Source: Anaerolineales bacterium (GTDB taxonomy: Bacteria > Chloroflexota > Anaerolineae > Anaerolineales > Villigracilaceae). From it: a stretch of DNA of 64,000 nt. This document shows, one piece after another, positions 1 through 7,137 of this stretch. Location of the stretch: NCBI GenBank assembly GCA_030680795.1, contig JAUXUL010000045.1, forward strand, positions 62,001 through 126,000, given 5' to 3'. The stretch's first letter is position 1. Every line of letters begins with the position of its first letter. The translations under genes and the position numbers were made by a program. A model generated the notes under the pieces. The model saw only the letters and a program-made list of their open reading frames with translations. It was not told the DNA's origin and did no database searches.

Positions 1-1
1 A

Positions 2-805
2 GACCGCGATGAGGTTAGAAATTTGGCAATTGGCACTTTAGCTTATTTTTTAGCAGTTGATGATGAACAAAAGAAACAAATTGAAGATTTATTTATTCTC
101 TTGGCGCAGAATATTGAGACCAATATTCCCGATGTTTCCAAAAGGCTAATCTTCGGCAAAACTCTTTACGGAGTCCCAGCAAGTGTTGCAATATCAGCTT
201 GGCTTGATGAACATGGAACTGAATTGTCGGCTTCTCAAAACGAAACTGAAATATTCGAAGTAATATGGGGTTTACTGGAATCCAATATCCACAACAATCA
301 GTTTAGAAAATGCGATAAGCCTGAATCTATGAAAAAAGTAGCTTTTGAATGGTGTCACGGAATACCGTTCAATGAATTGTTGGAAATTATCAAGCAAGAT
401 GATGCAAGACGCCGAGCAAAATCTAGGCGTATCAGATATACCCTAGAAGACGTTGTAGATGTTTGTGAAAATGGCTTTGCTTATGACGGTATTCTTGTGT
501 TAGGAGCTGTGATTGAATTGGTTCCGACTCTGGCGATAGACAATAGCGATATTGTCGTTAATTCTCTTCAAGAGTTTCAAAAGCGGCTCAAATACGGGCT
601 GCCATCGCAAATAGCAGTTGTGCTTTACGAACTTGGTTTTGCAGATCGGGTAGTTGCGATAGAACTTAGCTCGATTTTCCAAGAAGTTGAAGGCAACAAG
701 GATATTGTTTTACAAGCCTTAAAAGCACGACGTGAAGAGGCTTTTATTGTCTTAGACAAATATCCTGCTTATTTTCGACAGGTTTATGCCAATGTAGCAA
801 CATAA
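2..805 (+). CDS. C-terminal part of a large helicase-like protein (partial)
   Basis: The frame is open to the left edge of the window, so the TTG at 23 in the ORF track is not a real start and the gene begins outside. The visible part is about 267 residues, soluble, mostly helical, and has no recognisable catalytic motif. Patterns such as FGKTLYGVPAS, YGLPSQIAVVLYELGFADRVVA and a C-terminal YPAYF resemble the region after the motor of Ski2-like DEAD/DEAH helicases found in defence islands; this is recalled resemblance, not a search. The gene ends at TAA 803-805, 170 bp before the first hsdS-tail-like repeat. The coding call is firm and the helicase identity is weak. Confidence 0.6.
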   Translation, partial: DRDEVRNLAIGTLAYFLAVDDEQKKQIEDLFILLAQNIETNIPDVSKRLIFGKTLYGVPASVAISAWLDEHGTELSASQNETEIFEVIWGLLESNIHNNQFRKCDKPESMKKVAFEWCHGIPFNELLEIIKQDDARRRAKSRRIRYTLEDVVDVCENGFAYDGILVLGAVIELVPTLAIDNSDIVVNSLQEFQKRLKYGLPSQIAVVLYELGFADRVVAIELSSIFQEVEGNKDIVLQALKARREEAFIVLDKYPAYFRQVYANVAT

Positions 806-973
806 TGCAAAGTTTAAACATTTCGCCCTGTATGGATTTGCCACTTCCGAGAAACTTCTAGCAGTTTTCGTATTTGTTGTTTTTGAAGCGGCTGGATGAC
901 CGCGAGAACGCGGCTGAGAGGCAGGCAAAACGCAAGGGGGACGGCGTGGAAAGATGGTCTGTGGTCTCCACTT

Positions 974-1105
974 GCGGGCGTGGTGGCGCGGGCGGTTGTC
1001 GAGCCTAGTCGAGACATCGAGGGTCTGCGGGGGCGGATGGGGGAGATTGAGAGGCAGGTGGATGGGTTGTTTGAGTCCCTTTTGAGTGAGAGTTTTGGAA
1101 GATAG
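974..1105 (+). repeat. hsdS-tail-like repeat R1
   Basis: First of five related segments (R1-R5). Read in its open frame it ends GLFESLLSESFGR-stop, preceded by LRGRMGEIERQVD. This has the heptad-like helix and closing pattern of the C-terminus of type I restriction specificity subunits (HsdS). No complete hsdS gene is present here. It is probably a 3' gene remnant or recombination scar upstream of the first cargo gene. Confidence 0.5.
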
Positions 1106-1169
1106 TATTTCTATTGTTTTCGAGCTTGATTTTAAAAGTCGGCGTGCTATGATGGTATTGGAGGACGCC

Positions 1170-1529
1170 ATGAATAAAACCCTCAAACAAACTTTGTTCT
1201 GGACGCCGCGTGCTGCGGGCATCCTGTTTATATTATTTCTCAGCATATTCGCATTGGACATTTTCGACATGCAGCTTGGATTCTGGGGAACTATCGTCGG
1301 ATTGTTCATGCACCTGATTCCCTCCATTCTGCTGACGATTGCCATCATCATTGCTTGGAAGCGGGAATGGGTCGGCGCTGTGTTGTTCATCGGATGGACA
1401 ATCTGGTACGTGTCGTTCATGCGGGGATTTGATTGGATTGCGTATGTGCTCATCGCAGGCTTGCCCGCGTTGATCGGTCTGCTTTTCCTTGCAGGCTGGG
1501 TTTGGAGAAAGCAGATTCACGCTGGCTGA
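1170..1529 (+). CDS. Small integral membrane protein, copy 1 of a duplicated gene
   Basis: 119 residues starting at the ATG behind a good GGAGG site (1160-1164). The longer ORF-track start at 1086 lies in the upstream repeat. There are about four hydrophobic segments: near residues 13-31 (ending FALDIF), 38-62, 66-84 and 90-110, with a basic WRKQIHAG tail. No catalytic motif or signal peptidase site was seen and I do not recognise the family. A nearly identical copy lies at 2546-2905, and the similarity extends into flanking DNA, so the unit was duplicated together with its neighbouring repeats. Function unknown; a bacterial inner-membrane protein is the safest description. Confidence 0.8.
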   Translation: MNKTLKQTLFWTPRAAGILFILFLSIFALDIFDMQLGFWGTIVGLFMHLIPSILLTIAIIIAWKREWVGAVLFIGWTIWYVSFMRGFDWIAYVLIAGLPALIGLLFLAGWVWRKQIHAG

Positions 1530-1542
1530 TGCACCAGTAGGC

Positions 1543-1694
1543 GATGGCACGGGTCGAGGGTCTGCGTGGGAGAATGTCCGAGGCGGGGCTCGCCGTTTAA
1601 GGCTCGCGAGGCGGGGAGGCAGATGTCGTGCTGAGCCTGTCGAAGCATGGAGAGGTTGTTTGAGTCCGTGTTAAGTGAGAGCTTTAGAGGATAG
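1543..1694 (+). repeat. hsdS-tail-like repeat R2 carrying a short inserted palindrome
   Basis: Begins ATGGCACGGGTCGAGGGTCTGCG like R4 and ends with codons for RLFESVLSESFRG-stop. The middle is disrupted by two inserts, including the dispersed sequence ctgagcctgtcgaag (1631-1645), so the frame is broken. It separates the first membrane-protein copy from the next cargo gene. Confidence 0.5.
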
Positions 1695-1699
1695 AAATT

Positions 1700-2314
1700 A
1701 TGTGGATCTCTCCGTCGTTCCAAGATATTGATTATCCGTTCCCGCACTCACTTGATACAAAAATCATCCTTTTTGAAGATAGGGTACTTGGGTGGAAACT
1801 AAACATTGCCGACCAGATGATAAACGGTAACAAGGAACAACCAGCGATTAACCATTCTGGATACGCTACGTTGGATGTTGTTTTCAGCTATTTTGAAATG
1901 TTCGCAAAATATGAAGGTGGCTTTGCAAAGTTAGGAAAATCAGAGGATTATTTCAAAGTAGGTGTTTATTCTGTATTTCCAGAATTTCATCACATACCAA
2001 CACCCGTGACCCCATTAACACCAGTTGGAAATGTTGTTTCGATAGTTGATGTCGTTTTAGATTTGATGTACGAAGGTATACGTTGTGGACTTTATCACAG
2101 CGGGATAACTAATGGGAGAATTATGCTTACAGGTGAAATTAAGACCCCGATGGGTTTTGATTTACAGAATCAATTGCTTATTATTAATCCCCATTTGTTG
2201 GTACCTAGGCTCGAAATACATTTGCGAGATTATGTTGGGCGATTGAGAGATGCAAACAATACTGATCTCCGTTTAAAATTTGAGGCACGCTATGATTTTG
2301 ATACCCGTGCATAA
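1700..2314 (+). CDS. Hypothetical protein, 204 residues
   Basis: Starts at an ATG with GAGG about 10 nt upstream, just after repeat R2. The protein is soluble, with no signal peptide, transmembrane segment or known motif. A central proline-rich run (HIPTPVTPLTPVG) precedes a predicted helix, and the C-terminus has a charged LRDYVGRLRD helix. Its base composition is more AT-rich than the flanking repeats, as expected of a cargo gene acquired separately. It sits between repeats R2 and R3, in the same orientation as its neighbours. Function not recognised. Confidence 0.75.
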   Translation: MWISPSFQDIDYPFPHSLDTKIILFEDRVLGWKLNIADQMINGNKEQPAINHSGYATLDVVFSYFEMFAKYEGGFAKLGKSEDYFKVGVYSVFPEFHHIPTPVTPLTPVGNVVSIVDVVLDLMYEGIRCGLYHSGITNGRIMLTGEIKTPMGFDLQNQLLIINPHLLVPRLEIHLRDYVGRLRDANNTDLRLKFEARYDFDTRA

Positions 2315-2321
2315 ACAGTTC

Positions 2322-2480
2322 GCGGGCTTGGTGGCGCGGGTCGAGTCGCTCCCGCTCGCTTCGCTCGGGGACTTCGTGCGTGGGCGGATGGGGGAGTCCA
2401 CGCGGCAGGCTTGCACTGAGCGAAGTCGAAGTGTGGAGGGGTTGTTTGAGTCCGTGATGAGTGAGAGTTTTCGAAGATAG
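2322..2480 (+). repeat. hsdS-tail-like repeat R3 with two in-frame insertions
   Basis: The frame reads VARVE, then SLPLASLGDFV (from ctcccgctcgcttcgctcgg), RGRMGESTRQ, then ACTERSRS (from cactgagcgaagtcgaag), then VEGLFESVMSESFRR-stop. Compared with R4, both short inserts keep the frame. They are dispersed palindromic sequences also found in or near other genes of the window. Confidence 0.5.
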
Positions 2481-2545
2481 TATTTCTATTGTTTTTCGAA
2501 CTTGATTTTAAAAATCGGCGTGCTATGATGGTATTGGAGGACGCC

Positions 2546-2905
2546 ATGAATAAAAACCTCAAACAAACTTTGTTCTGGACGCCGCGTGCTGCGGGCATCC
2601 TGTTCATATTATTTCTCAGCATGTTCGCATTGGATATTTTCGACATGCAGCTTGGATTCTGGGGAACCATCGTCGGATTGTTCATGCACCTGATTCCATC
2701 CATTCTGCTGACGATTGCCATCATCATCGCTTGGAAGCGGGAATGGGTCGGCGCTGTGTTGTTCATCGGATGGACAATCTGGTACGTGTCGTTTATGCGG
2801 GGATTTGATTGGATCGCGTATGTGCTCATCGCAGGCTTGCCCGCGTTGATCGGTCTGCTTTTCCTTGCAGGCTGGGTTTGGAGAAAGCAGATTCACGCTG
2901 GCTGA
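2546..2905 (+). CDS. Small integral membrane protein, copy 2 of a duplicated gene
   Basis: 119 residues, same start context (GGAGGACGCCATG) as copy 1. The proteins differ at only a couple of positions: NKN for NKT near the start, and LSMF for LSIF. The identity covers about 60 bp upstream and about 60 bp downstream before diverging into repeats R2 and R4. Most substitutions are at third codon positions, so both copies appear to be kept as coding genes or were duplicated recently. Same predicted topology; function unknown. Confidence 0.8.
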   Translation: MNKNLKQTLFWTPRAAGILFILFLSMFALDIFDMQLGFWGTIVGLFMHLIPSILLTIAIIIAWKREWVGAVLFIGWTIWYVSFMRGFDWIAYVLIAGLPALIGLLFLAGWVWRKQIHAG

Positions 2906-2919
2906 TGCGCCAGTAGGCG

Positions 2920-3015
2920 ATGGCACGGGTCGAGGGTCTGCGTGGGATGATGGGGGAGAGTGAGAGGCAGGTGGAGGGGTTGTTTGAGTCCGTGTTGAAT
3001 GAGGCGTTCAATTAG
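2920..3015 (+). repeat. hsdS-tail-like repeat R4 (least disrupted copy)
   Basis: Open frame MARVEGLRGMMGESERQVEG then LFESVLNEAFN-stop with no inserted palindrome. It gives the best view of the ancestral repeat and follows membrane-protein copy 2 directly. Confidence 0.5.
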
Positions 3016-3026
3016 CCCCATCCCGT

Positions 3027-3065
3027 CCTTCCCCAAATGCCGAAGTGCACGGAATTTGGGGAAGG
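3027..3065. repeat. Hairpin upstream of the DUF559 gene (1 of 3)
   Basis: Arms ccttccccaaatgccg and cggaatttggggaagg pair over 16 bp with one mismatch around a 7-nt loop. The arm sequence (CTCCCCAAAT type) recurs in the hairpin downstream of the DUF559 gene at 3788-3855. Confidence 0.7.
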
Positions 3066-3120
3066 TGATTGTAGAGTATTTATGAATACTAAAATTTGTA
3101 CCCAAGTTGAAGTTGTACTT

Positions 3121-3164
3121 CCCCCATTTTCGCCCCGCTGTTCTTCGCGGGGTGCAAATGGGGG
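3121..3164. repeat. Hairpin upstream of the DUF559 gene (2 of 3)
   Basis: Arms cccccattttcgccccgc and gcggggtgcaaatggggg pair over 18 positions with two mismatches around an 8-nt loop. It ends 18 bp before the DUF559 start codon, so it would form in the mRNA leader next to the ribosome site. Confidence 0.7.
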
Positions 3165-3181
3165 AGGCTAGGAGGGGGCAA

Positions 3182-3550
3182 ATGCCACGTTCTCAAAGAA
3201 GTAACCCCAACACAAAACACAACGCCATCGAACTCCGAAAAGAACCCACCCCTGCCGAAGCAAAACTCTGGTCGCGAATCCGCAACGACCAGTTGGGAGT
3301 CACTTTCCGCAGGCAACATGCCATTGGCAACTATATCCCCGACTTTTGTTCACCCATAGCCAAACTCATTATTGAATTGGATGGAAGTCAACACTTGGAA
3401 CAAGAAGAATACGATGAAGAAAGAACGAAGTACTTGGAAACGCTGGGCTATAAAGTAATTCGCTTTTGGAATAACGATGTGTTGAACAATATTGAAGGCG
3501 TTATACTTGCCATTATTTATGCGCTGGAAGATGAAAACAGCAAAGATTGA
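3182..3550 (+). CDS. DUF559 family endonuclease-like protein
   Basis: 122 residues; start chosen at the ATG six bases after GGAGGGGG. The family has a very short patch repair/restriction-nuclease-like fold. Visible hallmarks are LRKEPTPAEAKLWSRIRN, the FRRQHAIGNYIPDFCSP strand with its acidic residue, IIELDGSQH, and the C-terminal LGYKVIRFWNNDVL. These fit the D, E/Q-x-K style nuclease core of DUF559, although no reaction has been proven for the family. The gene is bracketed by three hairpins whose arms share CTCCCCAAAT-type sequence, and it lies between repeats R4 and R5. This context suggests a role in moving or maintaining palindromic repeats (inference). Confidence 0.85.
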   Translation: MPRSQRSNPNTKHNAIELRKEPTPAEAKLWSRIRNDQLGVTFRRQHAIGNYIPDFCSPIAKLIIELDGSQHLEQEEYDEERTKYLETLGYKVIRFWNNDVLNNIEGVILAIIYALEDENSKD

Positions 3551-3590
3551 ATTATGTATTCCCTTGCTTGTGAGCCTGCAAGAAGTGTTT

Positions 3591-3763
3591 GCGGGCGTGG
3601 TGGCACGGTCGAGTCTCTCCCGCTCGCTTCGCTCGGGGACTTCGTGCGGGGGCGGATGGGGGAGTCCACTCGGCAGGGGGAGGAGTTGCGCCCGCCTTTT
3701 GGGCGGACGTTGTTGCCAAGTGTGCTGCGACCATCGGGAGGGGCGTTCAAGGGAGAGTTGTGA
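3591..3763 (+). repeat. hsdS-tail-like repeat R5 ending AFKGEL
   Basis: In one frame it reads ESLPLASLGDFVRGRMGEST and ends LLPSVL, a short insert, then AFKGEL-stop. LLPSxL...AFKGEL is the usual ending of HsdS specificity subunits, and this is the clearest evidence that R1-R5 derive from hsdS 3' ends. Confidence 0.55.
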
Positions 3764-3787
3764 AAAGAACCCCCTTCGCCTTCGGCA

Positions 3788-3855
3788 CCTCCCCCAAATA
3801 CGACTGACAAAATTATAGTCATCATAAAAAGTTTCCATGTCGTATTTTGGGGAGG
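3788..3855. repeat. Hairpin downstream of the DUF559 cassette (3 of 3)
   Basis: Arms cctcccccaaatacgac and gtcgtattttggggagg pair over 17 positions with one mismatch, around a 34-nt AT-rich loop. The arms resemble the hairpin at 3027-3065. No further gene was seen between here and the SpoU methylase. Confidence 0.65.
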
Positions 3856-3956
3856 ACGGGTGGGGGCTGGGATATAAGTCAGAAAATGGAATTTATTATC
3901 GCGAGGTGCAGCCTTAAGTATTGAGTGACGGGGACTTGGAGGGGTTATAGGAACGG

Positions 3957-4595
3957 TTAACGTTTTTGCTCAACCAAAGCAAAGGCCGCGATGGAAAAAG
4001 CATTGGCTACATTGAACGAGCGTTTTTCCCCGCGCATGGGGATATAAATGACCTCGTCAGCCAATGTCAGTAAATCAGGGTCAACACCTGTGATTTCATT
4101 GCCAATGATCAATACCGTATTACAAGTCAGGCTGGCCGCCTGGCTTGTTTTTATTGCGCGTGGTTCGTCTTCCAATGCCAATACCTGCCAGCCCTCCTTT
4201 TTCAAGCCTTTGATCAATTTGACCGCGTCCTTGTGATGGGACCAGGTGACATATTCTTCCGCGCCAAGTGCGGTTTTGCGCACTGCCTCCACTTCGGGTG
4301 TAGGCGTGATCCCGCATAAATAGGCATGAGCAAACCCGAAGCCATCTGCGCTGCGCAGGACCGAGCCGACATTCCATGCCGAGCGGATATTATCCATCAA
4401 CACGGCCAGCATCGGTTCATTTTCCCGCTTTTCATTCTGGCGGAACATGGATTCATCGCTCATATTCTTCTTTAGGACTACTTTTGTTTCCCCCAGGCAG
4501 TGCGGGCAGCGGACTCCAAAGGAATGTCCTTCGATCAGTGGGTAGCGAAGTCCGCAGGCCAGGCAAAGGTGGATGTTAAATGACTCGGGCGGCAT
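3957..4595 (-). CDS. SpoU/TrmH family RNA 2'-O-ribose methyltransferase with N-terminal zinc ribbon
   Basis: 212 residues. Residues 11-35 form a zinc-ribbon-like segment with two CxxC pairs (CLACG...CPHC). The rest is a SPOUT fold, with motif 1 NIRSAWNVGSVLRSADGFGF and motifs 2-3 GNEITGV...IPMRG..RSFNVANAFSIA, which form the AdoMet knot. The family methylates ribose 2'-OH in tRNA or rRNA; the target cannot be told here. The ATG at 4595 places the ribbon at the very N-terminus. It is transcribed away from the divergent CAP/LysM gene, with about 180 bp between the two starts. Confidence 0.9.
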   Translation of the reverse strand: MPPESFNIHLCLACGLRYPLIEGHSFGVRCPHCLGETKVVLKKNMSDESMFRQNEKRENEPMLAVLMDNIRSAWNVGSVLRSADGFGFAHAYLCGITPTPEVEAVRKTALGAEEYVTWSHHKDAVKLIKGLKKEGWQVLALEDEPRAIKTSQAASLTCNTVLIIGNEITGVDPDLLTLADEVIYIPMRGEKRSFNVANAFSIAAFALVEQKR

Positions 4596-4764
4596 TGGTT
4601 TGTTGGGTCTCTTTGTTCTTTTTAGTCAACTTTTCATCATGGCACTGGAAACTGCGGGTTGACGCCCCAATGTCTCTAACATATTGCATGGGACGATCTC
4701 CTGAAGATTATATAGTAGATATGATTTTACACGGGACTCCTTTTATTGAAATGGCCGATAAAGG

Positions 4765-4770
4765 TATAAT
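4765..4770 (+). promoter_or_regulatory. -10 box of a probable leaderless promoter for the CAP/LysM gene
   Basis: TATAAT lies seven bases before the chosen ATG at 4778, where transcription would start on or next to the A of the codon. There is no Shine-Dalgarno sequence before this ATG. The same arrangement is seen at 31323-31328. No convincing -35 was found at 17 bp. Confidence 0.45.
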
Positions 4771-4777
4771 TTTCTGG

Positions 4778-5773
4778 ATGAAACGATCTCTTTTTGGGAT
4801 GTTGATCCCGCTTCTTTTCCTGACCGTTGGCCTGCTTCCGTCCGAAAGGGCGGATGCCCAGCGCGGGCATTTCTCACCGAATTCATCCGCCCTGGACCTG
4901 ATCACAGAAGTAAACGCTTTGCGGACATCAAACGATTTACCGTCCTATCAGGTGAATTCCATTTTGATGAGCATTGCGCAAGCCCATGCAGATGCGATTG
5001 CCGGCACAGGCATCGTGACTCATTTTGACGCAAACGGCTTGCGCCCCTATCAACGCGCCATTGAGGCAGGCTATTTGGTGGCGGGAGATCTTTCGCTGGG
5101 TGGTTTCTTTGACGAGAATATTCACGCCGGCGCGAATCTTTCACCGGCCGGCGCGGTCACTTTTTGGAAGGGTGACGCAAACCAATTGAACACCATGCTC
5201 TCAGCGGATTTCGAAGATGTTGGCGCGGGCATGGCGATTGCCAAGGGAGTCACTTATTATGTCCTGAATGCTGGCTCAGAAAGCGGAGTTTCTGCGGCAA
5301 TTTCAACCCCAACTATTTCTTCATCCGAATTTATTATCTCCACTGCCGGCGCGGCTGGGACTCCAGCTGTAGTGGTCATGGTCAGCACGCCTTTTGATAA
5401 CGGCGAAATTTATCATGTTGTCCAAAAGAACGAAGCGCTTTGGAGCATCGCCATTGCCTACGGCACAACCATTGAGCAGTTAAAACTATTGAATGTCCTG
5501 GTCACTGATGAGATTTTTGAGGAGCAAACTCTTCTGGTAAAAAAACCTGTGCCGCTTACAGCCACTCCGTCCCCTGCCGTAACGGCTACATTTGGAATTC
5601 CCACTTCCACCGCTACAATCCCAGTCACACCGACAGTCACATCCACAGCGACGCCGTTGCCAAAGGCGCCCGCCTCGCTTCAAAATGGGGGGATGGTGGT
5701 TGGTGTTATCATTGTGATCGCGCTGCTTGGGGCAGGTCTTGGTTCCCTGCTTGGCAGGAAAAAAGTTGAATAA
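4778..5773 (+). CDS. Secreted CAP-domain protein with LysM domain and C-terminal membrane anchor
   Basis: 331 residues from the ATG at 4778, which gives a proper signal peptide (MKRSLFGMLIPLLFLTVGLL...ADA). The ORF-track start at 4580 would place 66 unlikely residues before it. A CAP/SCP-like domain follows (LDLITEVNALRTSNDLPSYQVNSILMSIAQAHADAIA), then a LysM domain (YHVVQKNEALWSIAIAYGTTIEQLKLLN) likely binding peptidoglycan or glycan. A Thr/Pro/Ser-rich linker and a final transmembrane helix with GRKK finish the protein. It is probably an extracellular membrane-tethered envelope protein; the enzymatic role of the CAP domain is unknown. A -10 box directly precedes the start, suggesting a leaderless mRNA. 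Confidence 0.85.
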   Translation: MKRSLFGMLIPLLFLTVGLLPSERADAQRGHFSPNSSALDLITEVNALRTSNDLPSYQVNSILMSIAQAHADAIAGTGIVTHFDANGLRPYQRAIEAGYLVAGDLSLGGFFDENIHAGANLSPAGAVTFWKGDANQLNTMLSADFEDVGAGMAIAKGVTYYVLNAGSESGVSAAISTPTISSSEFIISTAGAAGTPAVVVMVSTPFDNGEIYHVVQKNEALWSIAIAYGTTIEQLKLLNVLVTDEIFEEQTLLVKKPVPLTATPSPAVTATFGIPTSTATIPVTPTVTSTATPLPKAPASLQNGGMVVGVIIVIALLGAGLGSLLGRKKVE

Positions 5774-5798
5774 AAATTAATAGGGTCTGAAAATTGCT

Positions 5799-5853
5799 CC
5801 TTGCGCCGTCCTCGGCGCAAGGTTTACTCGCAAACGCCGCCGAAGACGGCGGC
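5799..5853. repeat. Two adjacent GC-rich hairpins between the CAP/LysM and focA-like genes
   Basis: ccttgcgccg-tcct-cggcgcaagg (10-bp perfect stem, 5799-5822) is followed by gccgccg-aaga-cggcggc (7-bp stem, 5836-5853). Neither has a proper T-tract. They could slow or end transcription from upstream or be repeat elements. Confidence 0.5.
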
Positions 5854-5912
5854 TTGAGCTTATGTTATTTAGACTTCTTGTATGGTTGAGAAAATTTTAA
5901 TAGGAGCTGCTT

Positions 5913-6800
5913 ATGAGTGAGTTTAGAATGGATGCTCTCTTGCCTGCCGAGATGGCAACACGCGCTGAATATCTTGGTGTTCGCAAAGCAGAAATGCCCG
6001 CATTCACCATGTTTATGTTGGCACTATTAGCGGGTGCATTCATTTCATTGGGCTCGATCTTTGCCACGACCGTTGCTGCCGGTGGCATGTCAATCACTGC
6101 GGCAGATGGCGTGGTGGCATACACCACTGGTTTGCCGTATGGCGTCACGCGCCTGCTGAGCGGGCTGGTCTTTTCACTCGGATTGATCCTCGTTGTTGTG
6201 GGCGGTGCGGAATTGTTCACGGGTAATACTTTGATCGTAATGGCGTGGTCAAGCGGTAAAGTTACTGGACGCGCACTGTTGCGAAATTGGGCGATCGTTT
6301 ACACGGGTAATTTCATTGCAGCAATTGCGACGGCTGGGCTTATGTTTTTTTCCAGGCAATATACATTTGGCTCGAATTCTGTAGGCATTGCTGCATTGAA
6401 AATTGCAGTCGGAAAAAGCGATTTTGGTTTTTTACAAGCTGTTGCGCTCGGCATCCTGGCCAATGCGCTTGTATGTCTTGCGATTTGGCTAACCTATAGC
6501 GCGCGCACAACCCTTGATAAGATCGCGTCCATTATTTTCCCCATTACTGCCTTTGTCGCTGCTGGTTTTGAGCACAGCATCGCGAATATGTACTTCATTC
6601 CTTATGCGCTTCTGGTCAAAGGTTTTGATCCAGAATTCATGGCCACGGTCAGTGATAAGGTTCCAAATCTCGAGGTGCTGACGTGGAAAGCATTCTTTTT
6701 CAAAAACTTGATTCCTGTTACTATTGGAAATATTATCGGCGGCGCAGTGCTGGTAGCCGCCATCTATTGGGTCGTATTTCTTCGTGAAAAGAAAGTTTAA
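5913..6800 (+). CDS. Formate/nitrite transporter family channel (FocA/NirC)
   Basis: 295 residues, start behind AGGAG. Six membrane spans typical of the pentameric FocA/NirC/HSC channels are visible. The signature GGAELFTGNTL follows span 2, and the pseudo-symmetric second half has NALVCLAIWL and GFEHSIANMYFIP with the pore histidine. The channel moves small monovalent anions (formate, nitrite or hydrosulfide) across the inner membrane; the substrate cannot be assigned. A small Lrp/AsnC ligand-binding protein follows 15 bp downstream, before a strong terminator, so the two are likely one transcript. Confidence 0.93.
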   Translation: MSEFRMDALLPAEMATRAEYLGVRKAEMPAFTMFMLALLAGAFISLGSIFATTVAAGGMSITAADGVVAYTTGLPYGVTRLLSGLVFSLGLILVVVGGAELFTGNTLIVMAWSSGKVTGRALLRNWAIVYTGNFIAAIATAGLMFFSRQYTFGSNSVGIAALKIAVGKSDFGFLQAVALGILANALVCLAIWLTYSARTTLDKIASIIFPITAFVAAGFEHSIANMYFIPYALLVKGFDPEFMATVSDKVPNLEVLTWKAFFFKNLIPVTIGNIIGGAVLVAAIYWVVFLREKKV

Positions 6801-6815
6801 TAAAAAGGAGCAGCC

Positions 6816-7046
6816 ATGAAAGCATATATCATGATCAAGATTCGCGCGGGCGATGTCAAGGATGTTGTCCATCAGCTTCGTAAAGTGGCCGGTGTTGTTG
6901 AAGCCCACATGACCTTTGGACCCTATGATGCGGTGGCTGTGGTAGAGGCAGTTGATTTGGCCAAACTCGGCGCGATCACCGCCTTGGAGATCCAACCCAT
7001 CCCTGGTGTGGAGCAGACCCTCACCTGCCTGGCAGTGGACGTGTAA
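6816..7046 (+). CDS. Stand-alone Lrp/AsnC ligand-binding (RAM) domain protein
   Basis: 76 residues, start behind AAAGGAG. The whole protein is one RAM domain: MKAYIMIKI...V..L.K..GV.EAH...G.YD.V..VE, with VEQTLTCLAV at the end. It has no DNA-binding helix-turn-helix. Single-domain RAM proteins form oligomers that bind amino acids or similar effectors and may modulate partner proteins. Being co-transcribed with the FocA/NirC-type channel suggests a link to that channel or its substrate (inference). Confidence 0.9.
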   Translation: MKAYIMIKIRAGDVKDVVHQLRKVAGVVEAHMTFGPYDAVAVVEAVDLAKLGAITALEIQPIPGVEQTLTCLAVDV

Positions 7047-7069
7047 ACCAGGTTATTCATTATCTGCCT

Positions 7070-7101
7070 ATCGGGCTGGCTGACTGCCAGCCCGATTTTT
7101 T
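7070..7101 (+). terminator. Rho-independent terminator after the focA-like operon
   Basis: Perfect 11-bp stem atcgggctggc / gccagcccgat with a 5-nt loop, followed by six T residues. Confidence 0.9.
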
Positions 7102-7137
7102 CTAGTAGAATATACGGAGTTTATCCATGAGGACTGG

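Noticed and set aside
752-1453. Minus-strand 233-aa ORF, and its relative at 2290-2829
   Set aside because: Antisense shadows of the duplicated membrane-protein gene and the repeats; codon pattern follows the plus strand.
800-3770. Integron-like cassette array with attC sites
   Set aside because: GTTRRRY-like strings appear in R2 and R4 only, no RYYYAAC partner is placed correctly, no integron integrase is present, and the repeats read as hsdS coding tails.
3350-3838. 162-aa and other ORFs on both strands around repeat R5
   Set aside because: Low-complexity translations of GC-rich repeat DNA, incompatible with the DUF559 gene.
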